Below are positions 14,409 through 20,107 of a stretch of DNA of 21,665 nucleotides, in pieces. A model generated the notes under the pieces. It was given only the letters and a program-made list of their open reading frames with translations. It ran no database searches and was not told the DNA's origin. The DNA is taken from the IMG/VR virus record IMGVR_UViG_3300037245_004212, positions 1 to 21,665 of that record, one strand, 5' to 3'. The translations under genes were made by a program, and so were the position numbers. How positions within the stretch are numbered: the first letter of the stretch is position 1; every line of letters begins with the position of its first letter. Origin of the DNA: a virus.

Positions 14409-14550
14409 ATTGACACAAGGCCGATTTGCCTGCGTTGATAATGAAGATTTCAAGTGGTTATCACAGTGGAAATGGCATTATCATCGTCAAAAGAAAACAG
14501 GTTACACTGGCGAGTGTCCTGATTGTGCTGCCCGTTTGGAGGAATTATAA
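14395..14550 (+). CDS. Truncated HNH/AP2-type endonuclease head, 51 aa
   Basis: A short intact frame beginning inside the end of the preceding gene: MKKIKLTQGRFACVDNEDFK, WLSQWKWHYHRQKKTGYTGE, then CPDCAARLEEL and TAA. The first 37 residues have the standard N-terminal pattern of phage HNH endonucleases with AP2-like DNA-binding regions (IKLTxGxxAxVDxxDF...WKW...TGY). The HNH catalytic part is missing and is replaced by a C-x2-C tail. It is either the remains of a homing-type gene cut down by deletion, or a domesticated DNA-binding peptide. Its last bases supply the GGAGG ribosome binding site of the exonuclease gene, which may explain why the frame has been kept. The decayed copy at 4058-4171 is its paralogue. 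Confidence 0.65.
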   Translation: MKKIKLTQGRFACVDNEDFKWLSQWKWHYHRQKKTGYTGECPDCAARLEEL

Positions 14551-15167
14551 TGTCCAAGTTATACTCCGGCATGACACACCTAGCTGGCAATGTGCTGGCG
14601 GCCATTGACTTCGAGACAACAGGACGAAGACCAGGGTTTCACGAGATTGTTCAAATTGCAATCCTCCCTCTGGACCACGATCTCCAGCCACATCCCGACG
14701 TGCCAACCTTCTACATGAACATTCGCCCCGAGCATCCGGAACGCTGCGAACGTAGTGCCTTCGCCATCCACGGCCTCGATGTAGACCTATTGATGCTGCA
14801 CGCTCCGAGTCAGGACCGCGCAATTGACTTGCTATGCGAGTGGTTCAATCGACTCGACTTACCCCAGAATCGGGTCGTGATACCACTGGCTCACAACTGG
14901 CCTTTCGAGTCAGCTTTCTTGAAGGGGTGGCTCGGCGTTGAACTCACGGATCAAATGTTTCACAGTCACGGCCGCGATTCCATGCAACTCGCAATCAACA
15001 TCAATGATCGGGCTTTCTTTACCGGAGAATCCATACCATTCTCTAAAGTGAGTCTCCCCGCCCTGTGCAGGCAGCTAGGAATCGAATACACAAAAGCCCA
15101 TGACGCTCTGGCCGACTGCCAAGCGGCGACCGAACTCTACAAACGGCTCTTGACCTATGGCGACTGA
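14550..15167 (+). CDS. DnaQ-like DEDDh 3'-5' exonuclease
   Basis: A 205-residue protein. The ATG at 14550 overlaps the previous TAA (TAATG) and has GGAGG about 7 bases upstream; an upstream in-frame ATG at 14523 lacks one. Exo I is AAIDFETTG (D20, E22). Exo II is LAHNWPFESAF, where the expected aspartate of 'HNxxFD' is Glu (E120). Exo III is KAHDALADCQAA (H184, D189), typical of the DEDDh group (DNA polymerase III epsilon, RNase T, oligoribonuclease-like). It probably removes nucleotides 3'-5' for proofreading or end trimming in phage replication. No fused polymerase is present. The Asp-to-Glu change may alter metal binding and is worth noting. It overlaps the next gene by 11 bases. Confidence 0.88.
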   Translation: MSKLYSGMTHLAGNVLAAIDFETTGRRPGFHEIVQIAILPLDHDLQPHPDVPTFYMNIRPEHPERCERSAFAIHGLDVDLLMLHAPSQDRAIDLLCEWFNRLDLPQNRVVIPLAHNWPFESAFLKGWLGVELTDQMFHSHGRDSMQLAININDRAFFTGESIPFSKVSLPALCRQLGIEYTKAHDALADCQAATELYKRLLTYGD

Positions 15168-15504
15168 TTTAACTACCCAAATTGAAGATACCCTACCTCC
15201 CTTTGTAGAGGGGCGAGACCGGCGACTCCATTTCGAGCCGAACGGCACATTGGTCTACGCGCGGGAAGAAGGCGACTGGGAGCCTCCCAGAGGGATCGAC
15301 GGCTTCGAGATCGACCCCGAAGACCCGTGGCGTCTGAAGCCGCTCTGGAGCCTTTGTGCGGCCCGTCTGCAAACGGCAGTCCGATTCCAAGCCTGTGGCT
15401 GCATTGGCCTTATATCGCGCTGCAACGAGCCCAAAGCCCGTTTCATGCAGCGCGTGACATTCGAGGTATGCGAGCAGTGTCCATTCCAGGAAACCGCGCC
15501 ATGA
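15157..15504 (+). CDS. Cys-module protein (short paralogue)
   Basis: A 115-residue protein starting at an ATG 11 bases inside the exonuclease gene without a clear ribosome binding site, so probably translationally coupled. It consists almost entirely of the module shared with 1801-2436: RDRRLHFEPNGTLVYAREEG, then DWEPPR, GFEIDPEDPWRLKPLWSLC (C67), ACGCIG (C80, C82), C89, and FEVCEQCP (C105, C108). Against the paralogue, DRR, G-x-x-VY, GEW/GDW-EPPR, PWR, PLW, C, CGCI, C and C-x2-CP all align. The spacing of Cys suggests a zinc-binding knuckle. Function unknown; linkage to the replication operon hints at a nucleic-acid or protein-adaptor role. Confidence 0.82.
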   Translation: MATDLTTQIEDTLPPFVEGRDRRLHFEPNGTLVYAREEGDWEPPRGIDGFEIDPEDPWRLKPLWSLCAARLQTAVRFQACGCIGLISRCNEPKARFMQRVTFEVCEQCPFQETAP

Positions 15505-15980
15505 CCGCCGAGACCGCCGAGACCGCCGAGGCCGCCAAAGCCGCCAAACCCGGCCCCGAGCCCTGTAAAGGCTGCCCCGAACACGCTGCCCCTGACAATC
15601 CGCTGGGCACCTCTTTCATCGTCTACACGGGCGGACCGCCACACGCCCTCTTCGCGAATGTAATCCGAGCCCTCTCAAACGATCAAGAGGGAATCGTAAC
15701 CAAATGGAGCAAACCCACAGTCCACCCAGACGGCGCGATCGAATACCAACAAAATGAAGCGGAGCCATCAGAGATTGAAGGCTATCAACATGACGCCTCC
15801 AACCCCAGATTACTCCGCCCTATCTGGCCTCACTGTGCTTGGCGATCTCTTCGTGTTTGGCGAGCCGACGACGGCTCAGTCAAAATTGCCGCTGTCTGTT
15901 TGACACCTGCCTCTGAAATTCCCGTCTATGAAACGCTGACTCTTGCTCGATGTAAAAAGTGTCAGCATCTTACCGACTAG
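15501..15980 (+). CDS. Cys-module protein (long, divergent paralogue)
   Basis: A 159-residue protein. ATG 15501 overlaps the previous stop (ATGA) and has CAGGA upstream. Residues 1-20 are an Ala/Glu/Thr/Lys repeat (AET, AET, AEAAKAAK) ending in CKGCP (C22, C25). A middle region, residues 37-70, has FIVYTGGPPHALFANVIRAL. Residues 71-156 are a diverged form of the module in 1801-2436 and 15157-15504: HPDGAIEYQQNEAE, GYQHDASNPRLLRPIWPHC, then AAVCL and LARCKKCQ. The Cys-Gly-Cys element is reduced to a single Cys, so metal binding may differ. Function unknown. Its stop lies 4 bases from the stop of the convergent SPFH gene, leaving no room for a separate terminator. Confidence 0.78.
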   Translation: MTAETAETAEAAKAAKPGPEPCKGCPEHAAPDNPLGTSFIVYTGGPPHALFANVIRALSNDQEGIVTKWSKPTVHPDGAIEYQQNEAEPSEIEGYQHDASNPRLLRPIWPHCAWRSLRVWRADDGSVKIAAVCLTPASEIPVYETLTLARCKKCQHLTD

Positions 15981-15984
15981 ACGC

Positions 15985-16557
15985 CTACTCCTCTTCCTTG
16001 AGATTAGCGGTCGGTAATGCTTGGCTATCCATAACAACCTTGTAGACTTGGCAGTCTGCAAAATCAGTCAGCTTGCAGCGGGAGACAAACACTCCAAACT
16101 GCCGCAATTCCCTCCGCGTAGCCTTTGTCAAGGCGTCATTCAAAGCATCAGTCATCACCATGTCAAGCAACTCTTGGAGCGTATGCCGCGCAATTACGCT
16201 TACCACGGCTGCTTGTGTGATGTCATTGATCGTCGTGTCCACATCCCAGTTGGTCTTGCCAATCGCCTGAACCACATCCCTGATCTTATAGACTACAACA
16301 ATCCCCACCACGACCTTCTTGTTATCCTTAGTCATTAACACTTGCTTCAGGAGAGCAAGTGTCTGCCGCGCAGTGACAATAACTTCAAGCTCAGTCACCA
16401 ATGGCCAATAGACATGGAGGCCGGGCATCAACGGATAAACATCACTACCGTACCGCCACTTGACTCCACCATGTGTCGCGCGCACAATCAGGATTCGAGG
16501 CACAAATCTTAAAATGGCGTCAAAAATCTGGCCAAGCCAAGCAAAAGCAGTTTCCAT
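15985..16557 (-). CDS. SPFH/band-7 (stomatin-prohibitin-like) membrane protein
   Basis: A 190-residue protein; the ATG has GCGGGGTG about 5 bases upstream. Residues 5-25 are a hydrophobic hairpin or membrane segment (FAWLGQIFDAILRFVPRILI). The SPFH pattern follows: VRATHGGVKWRYG, YPLMPGLHVYWPLV, EVIVTARQT, then the core strand KVVVGIVVVYKI and the helix with ITQAAVVSVIARHTLQELL. The protein ends soon after the SPFH core (FGVFVSRCKLTDFADC) and lacks the long C-terminal coiled coil of cellular stomatins, so it is short for the family. Such proteins form membrane-bound rings or scaffolds. In a phage it may modify the host membrane or lysis; that is speculation. It lies at the end of the tail block. 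Confidence 0.85.
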   Translation of the reverse strand: METAFAWLGQIFDAILRFVPRILIVRATHGGVKWRYGSDVYPLMPGLHVYWPLVTELEVIVTARQTLALLKQVLMTKDNKKVVVGIVVVYKIRDVVQAIGKTNWDVDTTINDITQAAVVSVIARHTLQELLDMVMTDALNDALTKATRRELRQFGVFVSRCKLTDFADCQVYKVVMDSQALPTANLKEEE

Positions 16558-16582
16558 AGCACACCCCGCATAAAAGACACCC

Positions 16583-16601
16583 CCAGAGCATTCTGCTCCA
16601 G
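16583..16601 (-). terminator. Hairpin with weak T tract, possible terminator
   Basis: On the minus strand CTGGAGCA-GAA-TGCTCTGG forms 8 bp including two G-T pairs, followed by GGGTGTCTTTT. It lies between the 66-residue gene and the SPFH gene. It could attenuate late transcription before the SPFH gene. The weak tail makes this uncertain. Confidence 0.35.
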
Positions 16602-16619
16602 AACATTTGTTGTAGAAAT

Positions 16620-16820
16620 CTATCCCTTCTTCTTTCTCTGACGGCCAAGCTTCTTCAGCGTTTTCGCCAAGTTGATCTGTCTCCGTGTCTGCGCTGTAAT
16701 GTCTTTTGGCGGATTAGCGATGAACTCTGACACCGACATTCCAGCAGCCTTCGCCTTGCGCGTCAGCACGCCTGGGCGTTTAATCGCGCCAGCAATCCAC
16801 TTCTTTTTCCTTTTGGCCAT
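16620..16820 (-). CDS. Small basic phage protein, 66 aa
   Basis: The ATG is preceded by AGGAGG at 8 bases. The protein is very basic (MAKRKKKWIAGAIKRPGVLT, then RKAKAAGMSV) and ends in a Lys/Arg helix (RRQINLAKTLKKLGRQ). From memory, small proteins with this 'KRKKKWI..AIKRPG.LtrKAK.AGMS' start recur widely in phage genomes, often in the structural region; no function is known to me. The charge suggests nucleic-acid contact. It is 31 bases downstream of the tail-tip gene and likely cotranscribed. Confidence 0.85.
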   Translation of the reverse strand: MAKRKKKWIAGAIKRPGVLTRKAKAAGMSVSEFIANPPKDITAQTRRQINLAKTLKKLGRQRKKKG

Positions 16821-16851
16821 TAGAAATTCCTCCTATTGAGGGTCGCAGGTA

Positions 16852-19689
16852 TTACGAATCATCTCGCAAGAATGCCGTTCCAGCGGCCCACAATTCGTAG
16901 TCATCGGCCCACTTGAAGTCGAATATCTCACCTTGCGGATGTTCCTCATCAGCAATCAACATATCCTTCCGCATCATCAATTGCCCATTTTCATTGAGAC
17001 CTTTGAAAACATGGCTCAGATAGGCGTACCGATTCGGTGAATCCCGGCTGTCAATGATGTGCGTCTTGCGAATATCAATAACAAGACCAGTTTGTAAATT
17101 CGACGGGGGAGATGGATTTGTAGGCTCCGCCATAAACGTGCGAAGATTCAAACGCGGTTTTGGACCAATAGTCACTTCCGCATAGTTCTCCAACACTCCG
17201 ATGTCTTGAGCCGAAAAGCCAATATCAGTCGGGTGGCGATCACCAATGTCACTTTGAGGTCGAAAGACTACATTAGGACCACCAACAATCACAATGTCGT
17301 CACCCCAATCCTCAAAGTAGCCAATTGGCAAGGCTCCACTAGCATCCATACCTTCGCCACCACCGCCAGCATCTCCAGCAGCAAACTCATCCGGTGGCGG
17401 CCACGTCAAATGGAAAGAGAGGCCGGCTGGCCAGAACCAATTGTATTTCTCCATCTGACCCGCCTTAACTGGGACGAGACACGTGAAGTCGATGCGATTT
17501 GTTTCCGAATTGTAAGTGGCTTCTTCTACAAGTGCTTTAATCGCACCGTCCGCTACATACCCCTGCGTGAAGTCAAGCAGCACACAATCAAACGTTTCAA
17601 GATTCAACTTGTTCAGAAACGTGCTGAAACTGATTCGTTTCCACGTATTTGACTTCCGAATCAACCAGAATGTTGCACATTTATAAACGATGTCAGGTTG
17701 ATTGTAAATGTACCAGTTATAGTCCTTCTCTTGAACACCATAACGATTGACATTATGACGCAGGATAATGGTCTTTTCACTTTTGTCTTTTTCGCGGTCA
17801 GTAATGCCAGGTGACCAGCGCATACGCCACCCGATCCGCATTTTTGTCACGATGTCTTCCGTTGTAGTCAACTCTGTCTGCACACCACTTTCAGCATCAA
17901 TATCACTTACCGTGATCGTGTCGATGCTATCCGGCTCCTCGGGAAGGTACTTAATGTAAAACTTTCCATTGCTGATCCACAAGGCGCAACGAGCCTGGAA
18001 AGCGATCTCTTGAAGTATTTGAACAGTATTCTTTCGTTCCAACACCGGAAAGTTCACTGGAAACGGCGTCAACTTGGTTCGCACAGACTCGAACGAATCT
18101 AAATCACACGCCAAGTCCGTGAAATGCTGAATCAAATAGACCAAAGTATCGACCATGTCCGGACCAACCGCAGAGTGTGACTTGAACGTCACGTAAAGAT
18201 CATCAGTCCACCCCTGATCGGCGTATGAACTCAACGGACGTTGTGTAACAATCTGAACTGTCCTAAGATTACCGTAAGCCACATTGTGTATCGAGTAATA
18301 GCTTGACGGCACATCAACTAAACGCCGTTCTCCGGGAAACTCTTTATAAGCTTTCACAGCCAATACTGTACCAGGCCAGTAGGTGTAGAGAGCCGCCACA
18401 ATATAAGTGATTGGTTCGTCACTATAGATACGTACTGTGGCTCCAGGCTCCGCCCAAAACTGTTGCGAAATTGGATCATCTGAAATACGCGATGCTCGAC
18501 CTGTATCAGTCTGAATGATGCGACCATGAAACCGACAAAGACAGTCAGTGAAAAACTGATTCCCGCACCCGCATGGAACAGGAATTCGATAATCGAAATC
18601 AGTCGCACCGCCACCTGAAGAAATCGAATAAGGGCACGTTTCCTCTCGATCAGCCGCTTGATTATCAGCTTCAGCATCACCGTCTGGCCACGACCGACTT
18701 GAAATATGGAAATTTTGACCCGAGAAGTAGCCAACAAAATGTGCGCCATTGATCTCAAGAGTAAGTGTTTGACCTTGTGGAAAATCCTCGCCACCAAGAA
18801 TCTGCACTGGATTACATCCATTGCCTCTAGATGTAATGTCAGCAATCTGCTTACTGCGCTCCCACTCTGCACACATTTGCTGCGTGACAGCGCGAGAAAC
18901 AATCTCGGCTCGTTGCCGATTCAATTCGTTAATTTGATCCAGTATTTCGGATACTTTACCATTGTCATAGCCCCGGTAACAGCTTTCAGCACACCAGAGT
19001 GCGCTGGCCTGGTACGAGATCGAAACAAGCGAAACAGCGACGCTCGTATCAGTATTCGTACCATTGCTAAAAAGTGACATTGACGATAGGTAATCCAAAC
19101 CGGCAATCACCCCTATACCGCACAAGGTCGTACCGGATACTGCCTCATTCATCTGAAGAGCAGGACAATCCAGCACTTTCCCAAAAATCATTGGCCATGG
19201 CTTCCCTACCATCGCCGCCGGCAGCCATTCAAACTGACCTTCTTCGGGACTAAAACCTACTTCTTTGTCTTCAAGCTGTGAGACGATTGTAAACTTTACA
19301 GTTCGGTCACGCTCGTCCCAAATGATAGGCGAACTAATCTTGCCCGCGAAAAGAAGAAACTTGTCATCCAGGTCCAATCCTTCAAACCATTGGTACACAC
19401 GAGCAGTTCGCTTATGAATATCCGTTCCGTCAAAAATCGCCTTGATGCTACCGTCTGTATCATCCAAGACAACATCAATCTGCTGCGATGAGTTATTATT
19501 TGAAACGCCAACCACATTGTCCAAGTTGCCAACTTCCAAAATCCTACCTGGAATGCTACCCACAGTGCGATCGCCGTACCAGCGTGGCGCACCAGAAGGT
19601 ATCCAATCAACTTCTATCAAGATGATTGGCTCATTCCCATGCGTCTGAGCTAGCTTCGTCAAGCCGGCGGCTGAAATCTGACGTGCCAT
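16852..19689 (-). CDS. Large tail-tip/hub-like structural protein, 945 aa
   Basis: The ATG at 19689 overlaps the previous stop (TAATG), with GAGGAG 5 bases upstream. The N-terminal 160 residues are beta-rich (IILIEVDW, SQQIDVVLDDTDGSIKAIFD, KFLLFAGKISSPIIWDERDR), the pattern of a tail-hub or baseplate-hub first domain. The segment near residues 550-640 (NTVQILQEIAFQARCALWIS, then GKFYIKYLP) resembles hub proteins of siphophages. An insertion at about 340-390 carries CGCG and CLC Cys pairs (C373, C375, C383, C385). The C-terminal 200 residues are beta-rich with Gly/Asp linkers. With the two tail genes before it, it is probably the central tail-tip protein contacting the host; the exact homologue is not recognised. 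Confidence 0.75.
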   Translation of the reverse strand: MARQISAAGLTKLAQTHGNEPIILIEVDWIPSGAPRWYGDRTVGSIPGRILEVGNLDNVVGVSNNNSSQQIDVVLDDTDGSIKAIFDGTDIHKRTARVYQWFEGLDLDDKFLLFAGKISSPIIWDERDRTVKFTIVSQLEDKEVGFSPEEGQFEWLPAAMVGKPWPMIFGKVLDCPALQMNEAVSGTTLCGIGVIAGLDYLSSMSLFSNGTNTDTSVAVSLVSISYQASALWCAESCYRGYDNGKVSEILDQINELNRQRAEIVSRAVTQQMCAEWERSKQIADITSRGNGCNPVQILGGEDFPQGQTLTLEINGAHFVGYFSGQNFHISSRSWPDGDAEADNQAADREETCPYSISSGGGATDFDYRIPVPCGCGNQFFTDCLCRFHGRIIQTDTGRASRISDDPISQQFWAEPGATVRIYSDEPITYIVAALYTYWPGTVLAVKAYKEFPGERRLVDVPSSYYSIHNVAYGNLRTVQIVTQRPLSSYADQGWTDDLYVTFKSHSAVGPDMVDTLVYLIQHFTDLACDLDSFESVRTKLTPFPVNFPVLERKNTVQILQEIAFQARCALWISNGKFYIKYLPEEPDSIDTITVSDIDAESGVQTELTTTEDIVTKMRIGWRMRWSPGITDREKDKSEKTIILRHNVNRYGVQEKDYNWYIYNQPDIVYKCATFWLIRKSNTWKRISFSTFLNKLNLETFDCVLLDFTQGYVADGAIKALVEEATYNSETNRIDFTCLVPVKAGQMEKYNWFWPAGLSFHLTWPPPDEFAAGDAGGGGEGMDASGALPIGYFEDWGDDIVIVGGPNVVFRPQSDIGDRHPTDIGFSAQDIGVLENYAEVTIGPKPRLNLRTFMAEPTNPSPPSNLQTGLVIDIRKTHIIDSRDSPNRYAYLSHVFKGLNENGQLMMRKDMLIADEEHPQGEIFDFKWADDYELWAAGTAFLRDDS

Positions 19690-20084
19690 TACTGCTCCTC
19701 TCCCTCGAATTCAATATCGATGCTGACCGTCTCGCCACGAGGCATCGGGGTAATCGCTGGGTACGCTCGACTCTGTGCTTCAAACTCAAATGGATTGCTT
19801 GTGAAATTACCAATCCAAATACGGTCTCGGTGGTCAGTGATCTTGATTTTTGAGGCAAAGTATGACATGAAGAAAGCCCGCACCTCCAAGGCTTTGTTCC
19901 GTGTCAATCTGAATGTCCATTGAAGCTTACGACGGGAACGACGTTTCACATAAGTGTAACGTGTCCCATCCATGGCTGTGCGCCGCGAGACGATATTCAA
20001 ATTCGTCTCTTGATCCGAAAACTGTGGATTCGGCATTACAGTCAATGTTTGCAACGTCGGGTATGGTGCTGTCATCCGAAACAT
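19689..20084 (-). CDS. Tail protein, 131 aa (distal-tail-like domain)
   Basis: The ATG at 20084 has AGGTG about 5 bases upstream. The order of elements is a short leader, basic strand-rich YTYVKRRSRRKLQWTFRL, a helix (ALEVRAFFMSYFASKI), then DHRDRIWIGNFTSNPFEFEA and a final strand SIDIEFEGE. The last 100 residues run parallel to the C-terminal domain of the next upstream gene: helix, 'DhR-x-W-x-G', an aromatic strand, then a closing EFEGE. Both probably belong to one beta-rich tail domain family of the distal-tail or minor-tail kind. This is inferred from pattern and position before the 945-residue tail protein. Confidence 0.75.
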   Translation of the reverse strand: MFRMTAPYPTLQTLTVMPNPQFSDQETNLNIVSRRTAMDGTRYTYVKRRSRRKLQWTFRLTRNKALEVRAFFMSYFASKIKITDHRDRIWIGNFTSNPFEFEAQSRAYPAITPMPRGETVSIDIEFEGEEQ

Positions 20085-20107
20085 GCTTCACCTACTTTAG
20101 AAGCTAC

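Noticed and set aside
11198-15980. Claim that this is a 2-aminoadenine (Z) genome phage
   Set aside because: No PurZ or DatZ is present in the window and the MazZ-like assignment rests on motifs; kept only as a lead.
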